Shown: positions 9,517 to 20,544, counted from the stretch's first letter. The stretch: DNA of 64,000 nt from Piezodorus guildinii (GCA_023052935.1 CM041294.1:18376635-18440634); one strand, 5' to 3'. Numbers and translations: made by a program. Notes: generated by a model not told the origin, from the sequence alone.

Positions 9517-9988
9517 TAGGGATGTTTAACGAGTGCCTGACATCGCAAAGGCTCGGGACCTCCTTTTAACGTCCCCTCCGAAGGACGGCATAACTGAGGA
9601 TGTTTTCCTCCCATTAAAAAATCCTAGGACCACCTGCGGGTTTGAACCCGTGAATATTGGCATAGGAAGCTGTTACGCTCACCACTCAGCTACAACTGAA
9701 CCCCTTCACGTTAAGTAGATCCCATGTATTTTTTATTATTAAATTATAATTTGATCATTAATAAAGCAAACCATATAAAATATAACTAAACTAGTGACGC
9801 GCACCTGTTTCTCAATGGTACAATTGGAATGTGGTGTCATTCATGCTTATAAAAAAAACACTTTATGACTGATTCATTGGCGTAAACCTATCATTATTAC
9901 ATTTAAACATAAGACTAAATGAGAAACATAAAATGTCGAATAATCCAAAATTGGTTTAGTTAATTTATTTATTTTTTGTTATTTTAAG
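9517..9988. repeat. 470-bp direct repeat, right copy
   Basis: Second copy of 8,611-9,080, starting immediately after the (ATT)n tail of LINE K and ending at TTATTTTAAG. It contains a second partial SINE1 (minus strand) whose TAAA tail is missing. Confidence 0.85.
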
Positions 9989-10512
9989 TGATTTTATCTT
10001 AGATGCAAATTTTCGAAGAGCACATTGTTTTAACACATTGCAATCTGTTAGTCGTTAATAGAAGTGCGGATGGGATTAGTGAGCGCACATAAAAACGTTA
10101 AATGCTACCTATATCGTACTTTTTTTTGGACCATATGTATTATTATTTAATTTAAATGGACGAAGTCTGTCAAGAACATGCCTACAAGAAGTAGAAATAA
10201 GAGAAAAATACCACCTTACAAAAATATACGATTGCCCTCTAATCCTCAGGCTCTATGACAACAAATCTTTCAGAAAAAAAAAATTCAAAACTATATTATT
10301 AAAAATTTAATTTTTAAACTTCATTGTAATCTGTTGTACTTTTTAACCACCAAGAAAGAATATCTTAAATGATAGATAAAACATTAATATCTACAGCGTG
10401 GTTTAGGAGTTATTGGAAACCGAGATATCATTTAATATATAGCCAGAAATCAGACTATAAATTCTAAACGCTTCTTTCATAAGTTCCTTTTTAAGAAGAA
10501 TATGATAGAAGG
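9989..10512. other. No gene recognised
   Basis: A+T-rich, with no open frame of note and no recognised repeat. Confidence 0.4.
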
Positions 10513-10525
10513 AATGGTTTTCACT

Positions 10526-10799
10526 AAGGGGAGCCTGTGGGAGTGGCTAGCGCGCTAGTCTCTCATGCTAAAGTTGTGAGTTTGAATCCCAGTCCCAACG
10601 GGGCTTTAATAAGAATGTAATTAAATGGGGATTCACTCACAGACTCTCCCCCGGGTATAATGGTGGCCTCCCACAAAATTAGGCGTAGGGAGTGATGACC
10701 CTACAATAGATAATACATCACGAAACGTGAGTGTAACCTCCCAGGAAATTACACCGTGAGGCCCAGGGCCTACACGGCCTGCCGGGACACGGAAAAAAA
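10526..10799 (+). mobile_element. SINE2, tRNA-derived, complete copy with TSD
   Basis: Flanked by AATGGTTTTCACT at 10,513-10,525 and 10,800-10,812. The head has an A-box-like GTGGCTAGCGCGCTAG and a B-box-like GAGTTTGAATCCC. The body includes ATGGGGATTCACTCACAG and AGGGAGTGATGACCCTAC, and the tail is poly(A). Relatives lie at 45,820-46,066 (+) and 46,518-46,640 (-). Confidence 0.88.
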
Positions 10800-10812
10800 A
10801 ATGGTTTTCACT

Positions 10813-11310
10813 CACGGTATTCATTTGTATTTAATGGGTTTAAATATTAATAGATTAAAAACTAAATTTTTTTTTTTTTGTTTCTGTTCATTAAGAAAGA
10901 AGAAACATGTATTAATATTAGTATAAATAAAGCTTATAGGTAAAGTTTTATTAATATGTAATAGTACTTATATTTTGTTTTAATTAATTTACTATGTTGG
11001 TTTTTTTAATTATTACAACCTGGAAAGAGATGAGAATGCAGCAGTTTTTTTCCGCTTTTATTTTTTATTTAGGAAGGGCGTACATTACAAGAATATATAA
11101 ATTCAGTCGCTTTGGGCGTGGGTGTTTTAGTGAAATTAAACCCTGGATTTATGTTTGAACTGGTAAATGAAATCCTGGAAAAAAAACCGCGGATCGCTAA
11201 TAACATTTTTTTTAAAGTATTAGGTTGTATTCGTCTATTATTTATTTTAAAAATAAAATAATTGATTAATTTGTATTATATTATAATTGTAATTTGTTTC
11301 AGTGAATATA
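10813..11310. other. No gene recognised
   Basis: A+T-rich sequence with T runs; nothing recognisable. Confidence 0.4.
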
Positions 11311-11400
11311 TGTATTGCTAGGTTATTTTTGATTAAATTGATCCATTTTCACTCAACATTTCTTTATTTCTTTCTCTCTACGTTTCAGCTTGATAATAAC
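11311..11400 (-). repeat. Inverted-repeat arm with ribozyme-like remnant, left
   Basis: Its reverse complement matches 12,222-12,310, sharing GATCCATTTTCACTCAAC and an ACGTTTC core. The GAAACG part of the hammerhead-like motif survives, but its helix II is lost. Confidence 0.6.
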
Positions 11401-11441
11401 AAGCTGACAAGGCTAATTCAGCCTGTAATAGATTTGTTTTT

Positions 11442-12084
11442 AATAATAATAATAATAGGCTTACCGAACCCGAAGGCTCGATGCCGATACCACCAAATTC
11501 CGCCTACACAGACTCGTCTAATGTTCACCGTTCCAGCCCAAGCCTCCGAGATCAGCCTTAATGCAATCCTCCCATCGACGCTTCGGCCTTCCTTTCGGAC
11601 GCCTACCAGTCGGATCATCGAATACCAACTTTCTTGGAATCTGCTCCTCACCGAGCCCAACAACTTTACTCGCCCATTTGAGTCTCCGCGATGCTACCAA
11701 CTCAATTATATTCACAGGATACAAGTTCCGCGATTCCGCGTTGTGCAACCTTCTAAACTCCCCAGTGGCCTCATCTCTCTTGGGCCAAATATTTTACGGA
11801 GTACCTTATTTTCGAAATCCTTAAGCCGTTGTTTATCCTTCAAAGCAAGCGGCCACGTTTCACATCCGTAAAGTACCGTCGGAAGAATAATAGTTTTATA
11901 AATTCTAACCTTTAAGATTTTAGATAGCAGCCGCGAACTAAGTAACTTAGCAACTGAGTAATAAGACGCATTTTCAACCTTTGACCGGGACTTTATTTCT
12001 TCCTGGATTTCATTTTTTCTGTGTTCTAAAGTATGCCCTGATATATCAATATCACCAAGATCGCCACCATTTCTGCTACTAATC
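11442..12084 (-). pseudogene. LINE K copy, C-terminal RT remnant
   Basis: Minus-strand copy of LINE K, longer at its 5' end than the others. It covers SSRNGGDLGDIDISGHT, LKVRIYKTIILPTVLYGCE and ENKVLRKIFGP. After a frame break near 11,775 come NIIELVASRRLKWASK and PKGRPKRRWEDCIKADLGG. The 3' hairpin at 11,465-11,480 carries one G-T wobble, and the (ATT)n tail is at 11,442-11,459. The 5' end runs into a TA array. It lies inside an inverted-repeat locus (11.31-12.31 kb). Confidence 0.75.

Positions 12085-12137
<53 letters not shown>
12085..12137. repeat. (TA)n microsatellite
   Basis: About 26 TA units, followed by a T-rich run to about 12,168. Confidence 0.95.
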
Positions 12138-12147
<10 letters not shown>

Positions 12148-12204
12148 TTTTTTTTATTTTTTTTTTCTACGTGACCAAATGTATTTTTATATATGTCCAA
12201 TATA

Positions 12205-12310
12205 AAAGAACCCTTAAAAATGGCAAATGCCGAAACGTAGGGAGAAAGAAATAAGGAAAAGTTGAGTGAAAATGGATCAATTTATTTAAAAAGAACCTAG
12301 CAAAATAATT
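12205..12310 (+). repeat. Inverted-repeat arm with hammerhead-like motif, right
   Basis: Motif at 12,211-12,242: CCC, degraded core TTAAAAA, T, helix II GGCA-AA-TGCC, GAAAC, GTA, GGG. The outer CCC and GGG can form helix I. The core has substitutions at otherwise conserved positions, so catalysis is doubtful. Confidence 0.55.
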
Positions 12311-12481
12311 GATCATTAAATTCGTTTAAAACGAAGAAATATTTTATTTGCAATAGATAATTATGTATTATTGTTACGTAAAATCCAAAAAACGTTGTAT
12401 TCCTAATTCAAATTTCTAAAGCTCTAACTATGTATAATTAATTGTAAGAGTGATTAAAAAAAAGGAGGACGATAGGTTAGA

Positions 12482-12530
12482 ATTGAGACGTTGATTTCCA
12501 AAAAGTACTAACGGACATTTTTTACGAAAT
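12482..12530. repeat. MITE2 terminal fragment
   Basis: Begins ATTGAGACGTTGATTTCC and matches the arms of the inverted-repeat element at 55,975-56,352. Confidence 0.6.
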
Positions 12531-12928
12531 GTTTTATATATATATATATATATATTTTTTTTTTTTCTTTTTTTTTTCAAGCACTTAATAGTAAGATTTG
12601 AATAATTGTGGTTTATCCGCATTAAATACTCTCCTCTATGGTTATCTTCTAAGCCCTTAACTAAGAGGTAAGTGTCAGCGATAAGAAACATGGATCTGAC
12701 AGAAGATAACAAACATGCAAATTTAGGACAGGCCTTTGTATTTCAAGTTAAAACGTTTCATATGACTGAATAATTTTGGGGGAATAATAATGCGACGTAA
12801 TTAACTTCACATTATAATTGATATGCTATCTCATCCAATAAATAGAAGAATGTATTTTTATGAAAATGTATTCTGGAATCATGTTCTCCACATCTGAAAC
12901 TTCAGTTGATTGGACTTTGCTTTAACTT
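12531..12928. other. No gene recognised
   Basis: Contains a short TA/T-rich run near 12,535-12,570. Nothing else is recognised. Confidence 0.4.
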
Positions 12929-13282
12929 AAAGTCGGTATCCCCAGCTGGAAACTTAGCGAACCAACGGCGAATGGTCCGTTCATTAACACTCCCTTCCCC
13001 AAATGTCTAGCGAATATTTCTAGCGGCCTCAGATCCTGAATGGCCGAGTTTAAACTCGTACAAAAATATTACTCGAAAATCGCGTGTTTCCATGTTCGTA
13101 TTTGGAGGTATACTAAAAAGTGGGTAATTGATTGGGAAGCTAATGTTTATAATACAAAGGTAAATGATTAGTAACTGTTTACTTTAAATATATAAACATT
13201 CGTAAGAAAACAACAGAGACTGCAAAATCCTATATGTATTTCAGGAACTTTAAAATCGGACATTTCATGTGAAACAACCCAA
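12929..13282 (-). mobile_element. mariner-1 fragment, 5' end
   Basis: Minus-strand 5' terminal inverted repeat at about 13,255-13,282 (TTGGGTTGTTTCACATGAAA on the minus strand) followed by a TA. The N-terminal transposase sequence corresponds to that at 22.5-22.8 kb, including the helix-turn-helix region with IRRWF. The rest of the transposon is missing. Confidence 0.75.
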
Positions 13283-13284
13283 TA

Positions 13285-14037
13285 TTAAAATCCATTGTAG
13301 ATAATTCTTTAACAATTTATTTCCTTTCAAAATTTGTATAAAAATTCTTAAATTGATATAAATAACGGAGGTAAGTAAAAGTTGCGTGCACCAGATTTTT
13401 ATTCTTATAAAATCAGTTTTATCGGCAATAATTAGGTAGATAACCTCAGGAAATGAATACGGAGTGAAAATATTAACTATGTGATGGTAAATATTGTTGC
13501 AGGACTCTTGATTCATGATATGTTTGATATGCAACTGTGGAATTATAAACCTTGAAGAACAAGTTATAGATGGGTCACAAACACATCCTTTTTTTTTTAC
13601 TTTCTTTTTTAAGTACATATAAATATTATTTGAAGCAATGATTTAAGGACGACAGTAGGAAAAACAAGAAGAGACACCTCATCGCTGTTGAAAACAGAAG
13701 GTGTTGATGTTTACAAAGGGTGCCGCTGACATAGGCCAGCTCCGCGGTCTGACACAAACCAGGGGCCTCTGGTCCCCATCACTCACCTCCTTTGGCAGAC
13801 CCTGTTTTTTATTTCCTTCCTTTCATCCTCTCCTATCTGGGGTAAAATAATGTTTTTAGAAGCTTTCAAGGGCTTAGTTTTAAGGTAAAAACAGTATCTA
13901 TTTTTGGACCCACACACGAAACACTGTACATAAGTAGGAAGGATATAATCAGACGTGTGAATAACCCCAGTGTAACCGATGCAGAACATAAGCGCGCTCT
14001 TGCGGAGGGTGGAAAGTTTACAAACACATGCAATCAC

Positions 14038-14039
<2 letters not shown>
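13285..14039. other. No gene recognised
   Basis: Includes a small G+C-richer patch at about 13,660-13,800. No family or convincing reading frame is recognised. Confidence 0.4.

Positions 14040-14127
<88 letters not shown>
14040..14127. repeat. (TA)n array followed by poly(T)
   Basis: About 31 TA units to 14,101, then about 25 T to 14,127. Confidence 0.95.
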
Positions 14128-14133
<6 letters not shown>

Positions 14134-14139
14134 TATTTT

Positions 14140-14700
14140 ATTGGAATCCTCACACAAGACAGAAACGACAAGAAACTGCTCGAAGATATCGATTACTACA
14201 ACATTTACTAGACAAACGTTCAAAACTTCCAGTACATTAAAAAAGACTCATCTACATCACAATTATCAGACCTATTTGGACATATGGAATCGAGCTTTGG
14301 GGCTCTACGAAACCATCTAATTCCTCCCGCATCCAGTCCTTACAATCCAAAATCCTTCGCAAAATCCTGAATGCTCCTTATTTTGTCACAAATCAACTCC
14401 TCCATAATGACCTAAACATCCCATTTGTGTCAGACATAGCCCGTGATAGATACTCCTCTTTCCATTCTAAACTCCCTGCCCATAAAAACCCACTTGTCCG
14501 TAATTTATCTTCCTCAGATATCCCTGAAACCCTCCAAGGCGACTGAAAAGAAGGTGGCCTCGGGACCTACTGTATTAAAATAGTTAGTGAAGTGCTACCA
14601 CTGGGTGGTTCTTTCTCAAGACATTTTCATGACTGTTTATATTCATTCTACATATTTACTTATTGTATTCTTTAGTACAGTTGTAAATTACTATAAATAA
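14140..14700 (+). pseudogene. Jockey J2 fragment, C-terminal RT
   Basis: Plus-strand J2 copy. It starts in the HTRQKRQETAR-like block and continues IIRPIWTYGIELWGSTKPSN, KILRKILNAPYFVTN and a decayed C-terminus near 14,560. An in-frame stop interrupts it near 14,240. It ends in an A-rich tail at about 14,690-14,710 that adjoins the tail of an oppositely oriented copy. Confidence 0.8.
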
Positions 14701-14711
14701 AAAAAAATAAA

Positions 14712-15115
14712 ATATTTTATTGAATTTTACAACTGTATAAAAAATAAATACAAGTGTTGAAATAATAATAATAATTCTTTATTTATTCTGGGACGAGTCT
14801 CTTTAGAATAAAGATTAGAAATTCAATAAAGGGCGTGAAAAGGCTTCTGAAGAAACTACCCAGTGGTGGAACTTCGATTTCTATTTAAGTTAGTAGATCC
14901 CGAGGTCATCTTCTTTTCAATCGCCTCGGAGGGTTATAAGGAATATGTGAGGTTGATAGGTTGCGAACAAGAGGGTTTATGTGGGTTGGGAGTTTGGAAT
15001 TGAATGTGGTATATCTGGTACGAGAAAGATCCCCAACAAATGGGATAAGGTCGTTATGGATGATTTTATTCGTGACGAAGTAAGGAGCATTTAAGATTTT
15101 GCTAAACGATTCCAG
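14712..15115 (-). pseudogene. Jockey J2 fragment, opposite orientation
   Basis: Minus-strand J2 3' end placed tail-to-tail with the previous copy. It shows ILNAPYFVTNKIIHNDLI, RTRYTTFNSKLPTHINPLV and PPRRLKRR. An ATT-rich stretch of about 70 bases interrupts the 3' UTR near 14,760-14,830. It joins a Rep-A copy near 15,115. Confidence 0.75.
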
Positions 15116-16072
15116 TTTTAGAGTCCTCTGAGTCCAAATAAACAAGTCCCGCAAAATAGTTTGTGTGTCTATGTGTGGTAACTCTAGCCCAAAAACGAAA
15201 AGTCGTACGGAACTGAAATTTCATAGTTGAGACTAATATACGCCTGAAATGTCACATCAACTTTTTACATAAATTCGGTTGACCGGAAGTGCTACTTTAT
15301 CCCCAGCATTTAGCATCTTTTTACGTTTTTCTCAAAAACAACCCTAACGATTTTGATTAAACTCGCTATATTGATGTAAAATTTAATGAGCTTATATCAT
15401 GTAGGTTTCATTCTGATTGAAATAGTCCGATAAGGCTTAAATGCTTATATTGTCTTATTACCATTGATAATTAATAGCTAAACATTATCGTTGAGCGAAT
15501 TTAATAAACAACTAAAGAAGAAAACTGAACAAATATTTTTGTATGCATTTTTGTGTTTTTGAACAGAACAATAGTAATACATATGTATAATAACGTTGGA
15601 TAGCTAAAGATTTTAGAAAAAAATATTATCTGATTCACGGAATTGTAAAGGGAAATGAAGAGTGATAAAAAGCCGATAAAACTAACGTTTTTTGGGTTCT
15701 CGAAAAGGAAAATTCATGTTGACGGTGCTGCAACCTTGCGTCAATGAAGCACAGCGCGCCAATTTTGTTTTTTAACATAAGAACAGTAATATAGACGTAT
15801 AATATACCGTTTGAAAGAGAAAGGCTTTAGAAAATATATTATCTTATACACAAGCTTTTAAAATTGAATAAAGAGCCGATAAAACTAACTGATTATTTTA
15901 GATAATAATATAATAGATTTTTTAATAAAGCACATGTTTCTATAGAAATTCCATTTAATTAATTCTTTTATGGTTTTACTCATTTTTATCTCTAACTGTA
16001 TTTGGAAATTCTTTAAGCGATTTTAAAAACGGAGGTAAGTGAAAGTCGTGTGTTGCCCGCACCAGATTTTTT
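15116..16072. repeat. Rep-A copy B
   Basis: Opposite orientation to copy A. It lacks the hairpin end but has the full interior. Its right end is GGTAAGTGAAAGTCGTGTG at about 16,034-16,052 with the conserved GCACCAGATTTTTTT flank. Part of the interior (about 15,480-15,880) appears in two similar halves, suggesting an internal duplication. Confidence 0.7.
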
Positions 16073-17003
16073 TAATTGTGTAATATATCGGCATCTAGCT
16101 CACTTCAACATTACCGCCTGCATTACTACTATCTTTAATCTAATGTACCAATGTATTGAATTCTGGATTGGCATTTCGAATGACGTCTTTCATAGACAAA
16201 AAATATAAAAGTAAAAAAAAGAAATCGGAATGATATTAAAACTGATCAATCTTCATAAATTAAATTACCGGTATAGACTTTTTTTTAACCGCACACTTTT
16301 CAAATGACGTTTTAAATTTAATCTTTTCTTTTTTTCTTTTATCTCCAAGTTTTCTTCACCGCCTCTAATAAAGTTGGTAAAATAATATTCTTAAATAGTT
16401 TCTCTTTTTTTTTTTTTTCCTTTTGAGAATTTCTTTTAGTAATTACTTTTTCTGGAGTAAAACTTTTAAGAAATTGGTTTGATTTTTTATACGCAGCGTG
16501 GGCAGAATAATCTTGTATAAAATTGAAATAGTTGTTTTTGTCTAAGAGAATATCTTGAGAGTAAAATTTACTCCTTAACGATTAAAATTTTTTCCCTCAT
16601 TACTCTTTGATCCCCCACCGTTAGGTTACTGAGTTCAGAGGGGAAAAGTAGCGGTTGAAAGTCGAGTAAATAAACTGTTTGGTATTCGAATCCTTTTTTC
16701 CCCTCTTTTTTTCATCTAAAGGGCAAGAATAAAAGATTTCTCCCTCAACAGCTTAGTTGGGTTTCCCTTTCCCTTTTTTTGTGTTTTAATGATCCTTTAA
16801 AAGTTACTTGGTACATTCGTAGTCCCATGGCTGGCATAGAAAAAATAGGAGAAAACAAGTTCTTTAGAGGTAGAGTCAACGTTATTTCATTTTCTTACTT
16901 CATTTTTTTTGTTTTTAAATTATATTAGATAAAAAATTACAACCAAGAATTTTTTAAAGAAGATTTTTCAAAGAATCTCGAATTTTATTGCTATAAATTT
17001 CAA
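16073..17003. other. No gene recognised
   Basis: A+T-rich sequence with homopolymer T runs and no recognised repeat or coding signal. Confidence 0.4.
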
Positions 17004-17390
17004 ACTATTTTTTTTTTTTTTAAATTTATTTATTCGTATGTATTATAGTTTGTCACAATCGACAATAATAATATTGCTAAAGGATCCCATTCATACAATA
17101 TTTACAATATAAACAAAAGAAATGTCAAATTACATAAAATGAAACCAAACTAAATAAACGTATACAGTAACGAAATTTGTAGATAAAATAAATACAAATA
17201 AATGAAGCCAACAAATAAATAAACAAAAAACAAAACATTTCACATTCATACGTATGTACAATATTTACAATCAGCTAGGGAACCCCCGGACGGGGCTTGA
17301 TCCCCAACTTGTGGAAGGACAAACAGAGTCTAAAGGATCCCAGCGCCTCCCTCTCAGCCGCATCACTGGTGAGAGTCAACCTATATTAAG
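17004..17390 (-). mobile_element. LINE 3' UTR fragment (minus strand)
   Basis: Begins with a T run, then on the minus strand GTAAATATTGTATGAATG and AATATTATTATTGTC. The same 3' UTR is present on the plus strand at 35.43-35.54 kb and in related form at 20.5, 29.3 and 46.7 kb. No coding part is recognised. Confidence 0.6.
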
Positions 17391-17584
17391 CGGTTAAATT
17401 GAAACAAAACGATCCACTATGCAGATAATATGTTATAACACATTTTCGGATATAGCAAAATTAATAGGTTGATTGATTGCATATCCATTGCTCCATTACT
17501 ACATTTTAAAACTCAATATCTTGCAATTTATGTTAATAAAATCATGATTGTAAGATAAACAAGAACAATAACATCTAATCTTTT

Positions 17585-18367
17585 TTTTTTTTTTTTTTTT
17601 TTTTTATTTATTGGAATTTACAACTGTATAAAGAAATACAACAAGTAAATTTGAGTGGAATATAAAAAGGCATGAAACACATGTAGAGAAGCTTCCCATT
17701 GGAAGCACTCTAAAAATATCCTTAACTAGAAGGTCTCGGGGCCATCTTCTATCCAGACGCCTCGAAGGATTCTCAGGAATTGAAGAGGAAGAAAGGATTG
17801 AAACAAGAGGATTAGGGTGGTAATGGAGTTTATCATGAAAGGAATGGTATCTAGATCGGGCCAAATCAGCAACATACGGAACATTAAGGTCTTTATGGAT
17901 AAGTTTGTTCGTGACAAAGTAAGGAGCGTTGAGGATTTTGGATTGTAGAGATTGGATACGGGGAGAATTCGATGGTTTAGTAGAGCCCCAAAGCTCTACT
18001 CCGTAAGTCCATATCGGCCTTATGATAGTCAGGTAGATGAGTCTTTTGTAGTTAAGTGGAAGATTAGAACGTTTGGCTAGTAAGTGTTGAAGTAGTCGAA
18101 AACGCCCAGCAGGTTCTTGTCATTTCAGTCTTGTATGAGGGTTCCAAGTAAGGCGTTTGTCAAGGTGCAGTCCTAGATATCGGATCTGTTCAACCGGGAC
18201 AAGATGAGTATTATTGAAGGAGAGAGTAGGGCGGGATGTCATAGGTTTACGACGAAGGGTAAAGGTAATTTAGGTAATTTGTTGGCATTAATTTTGATTC
18301 TCCAGTTCTGACATCATACCTCAAGGTCTCTGAGGTGGGATTGGAGAGTTTGAAAGGCGATAGTTAG
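17585..18367 (-). pseudogene. 5'-truncated Jockey LINE, family J4, with TSD
   Basis: Flanked by the 12-bp ATCTAATCTTTT at 17,573-17,584 and 18,368-18,379, with a long T run (A tail) at the left. Minus-strand coding shows LDKRLTWNPHTRLK, YGVELWGSTKPSNS, NAPYFVTNKLIHKDLNVPY and RRLDRRWPRDLLV. Frame breaks near 18,120 and elsewhere make it a pseudogene. It is closely related to J2. Confidence 0.85.
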
Positions 18368-18574
18368 ATCTAATCTTTTAAAACAACGTAACACAATAAA
18401 CTTAATAAGGGGATATATTTGTCATATAGAGCAGTATTTTTCTTAGAGTAGGGTGCCTCGGTAAAGCATTGAATAACCCCAAGGTTATTTATTATGTCCG
18501 ATTTCCACTTGAGGACGAAATTTTATATTTCTTTAAATAAAAGAGACACTCCTAAAATTTTTAATTACATAGAC

Positions 18575-18893
18575 ATGACGTTTCGGGATCAAAATTTGAG
18601 TCTTTATGGAAGAAGTTATTCAGTCCGAAATCTACCTTAATAATTATTCGAGATCTTCCGTTTTTTAAAATATATTGATATAATGAATTTATATATAGGT
18701 AATGGCGGCTACCATATGAAACAGTGTAATTAAAATTTGAGTAAACAACTTAATATATTACTGCTAAATTTTATGATGGAAAGTAAAGACTTCTGAAGAT
18801 AGGAGAAGATCCCGAAACGTCATGATGATGTAATAAAAATTTTTGAGTCTTTATGAAAGAAGTTGTTCAGCCCAAAATCTACCTTAATGATAA
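18575..18893. repeat. Locus with paired ribozyme-like cores and a direct repeat
   Basis: A GAAACG core is present in inverted orientation at 18,575-18,590 and in plus orientation at 18,793-18,823 (CTGAAGA, helix II GGA/TCC, GAAAC, GTC). Each is followed by a 50-base direct repeat beginning TTGAGTCTTTATG (about 18,597-18,645 and 18,844-18,893). Helix-I complementarity here is weak. Confidence 0.5.
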
Positions 18894-19368
18894 TATAGTT
18901 ATTCTCATAGAATCTACAGAATTAAAGGTACTTTAGATAAAGAAAATTTAAAATATCTGCATTTATGCCCTGTCAGACTATTTCAATCAGAATGAAACCA
19001 ACATCATATTAAAGCCATTTAATTTTACACCCATATAGTTCAATTAGTTCAAGTTCAATCAAAATCGTTAGAGACGTTTTTGAGAAAATTATAAAAAGGT
19101 TCAAAATGCATAGTATTAAGTAGCACTTCCGGGCAGCCGAATTTATTAAAAAAGTATCTGTAACATAGTATAGTAGTCTTAAATATGAAATTTCAGTACG
19201 ACTTTTCTTTTTGTGCTAGAGTTACCACACACACAGACAGACCTTTTTGCAGGACTTGGTTATTTGGACTCAGGGGACTCTAAAACGTGTATTTCCGTTG
19301 AAAACTGGAATTCGAAAATTTTTACGATCGCATTACCATCCCTTACTATATATTTCATATATATAGGT
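18894..19368. repeat. Rep-A copy C, main part
   Basis: Same orientation as copy A but lacking its left third. It runs into the terminal hairpin, which is split by a LINE insertion. The element resumes at 19,943. Confidence 0.75.
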
Positions 19369-19934
19369 GGGTGACAACCTCAAAAGGTGCTACCTTGAGG
19401 AAATTCTTCCCCACTGTCCGGTCACGATTGGAAGCTAAATGGATAGTGCCGGATTACTGGGTCTCGCAATTCCTCACTGGGCACGGGCTTTCCGAAGTAA
19501 GTTACACAGTTTTGGGAAAGAAATAGATCCCCTGTGCTCCAGTTGTGGAGTCCCGGAGACTGCTGAGCACATAATTGTGGACTGCTACGCATTCGAAGCA
19601 CTAAGGGTCAAACTACTAAGGGAATGTGGGCTCTGGGTCCTCACGGAGAGCGATTTCCCTCAGCTTGTGTCCAAACAGAATTATGGACATTTTCTATCAT
19701 TTATTTATGCTTGGAAAACTTCACCTGGTCCATCAGCTTTTAACGTAGGTGGAACAGGACGAGATCGAGGAAGGCCACCTCAGAGAGAAGAAGCAGAAGC
19801 TGAAGAGGAGAGACCAGAGTGAAAAATTTGAGAAAGAAAGAAAAAAATAATTTCAAGATTACTACTGAAAGCACCTCAGTCATGGCTGCCGACACCCGTA
19901 TTGTCATGTGGCAAGGTAGGGAGTAAATAAATAA
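19369..19934 (+). mobile_element. 5'-truncated LINE inserted in Rep-A hairpin
   Basis: 566-bp insertion with the 8-bp duplication ATATAGGT at 19,361-19,368 and 19,935-19,942. It ends in a TAAATAAATAAA tail. It carries only the extreme C-terminus of a LINE ORF. Confidence 0.82.
19439..19822 (+). pseudogene. LINE ORF2 C-terminal fragment with zinc motif
   Basis: 127 open codons. The motif CSSCGVPETAEHIIVDC matches the CxxC...H...C cysteine-histidine cluster at the C-terminus of R1/I/Jockey-group LINE proteins. The rest is a basic and then acidic low-complexity tail. No RT motifs are present. The ATG used is simply the first in the fragment. Confidence 0.65.
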
Positions 19935-19942
19935 ATATAGGT

Positions 19943-19957
19943 AAGTGAAAGTAAAAA
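19943..19957. repeat. Rep-A copy C, terminal remainder
   Basis: AAGTGAAAGT end of the Rep-A hairpin, displaced by the LINE insertion. Confidence 0.75.
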
Positions 19958-20544
19958 ATTATAAAAGACACAAAGGTAATAGAAAAAGATAATAAACGTT
20001 GGAAAATCTTAACACGACCTGGCAATAATATATAAGAAGCTCTTCGAGTTTTAAGGAGTTCTTAAGGAGAGTGAAGGGAAGGGAGCATTTAAGATACTCC
20101 GCGGTCTGAGTCCTGACCTATAAAGCAATGCTTTTCAGGCCGCTCCAATATAATGGCTTCTGTCTCATACCACCATCATCATAAACTTTTTCTATAACCC
20201 TTCCCTCCTGTGACATTCTTTTCTCTTTAGTCCAATATCCCAGCCCCCGTATATTTAACCCTCCCCATTAAATACCCATTACTGCCTCCCATTTTTCAAA
20301 TTTCGGAATTGAGGGGAGAAATATAAATTGAATAGGGCTGCTGCCGAAACTTAATTTAATATCCCGTTGGCGAATTATTGGCATAGCTGAAAACAATTTA
20401 TTAAAAAAAAAAGAAGGTTTAACCCCATAATGCCTTAAAAAAAAAACTGGCAAAGTTCAACGTATAATTGTATAATATACTACATTAATAGCTTCCCCCA
20501 ATACAGCGAGGTAGTTTTGTAAACATTAAATAAATAATTTCTTC
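19958..20544. other. No gene recognised
   Basis: Mixed composition. A slightly G+C-richer part at 20,040-20,260 has no recognisable coding or repeat identity. Confidence 0.4.

Noticed and set aside
11302..11871. 189-codon plus-strand open frame
   Set aside because: It is the antisense of LINE K coding on the minus strand; no independent features.
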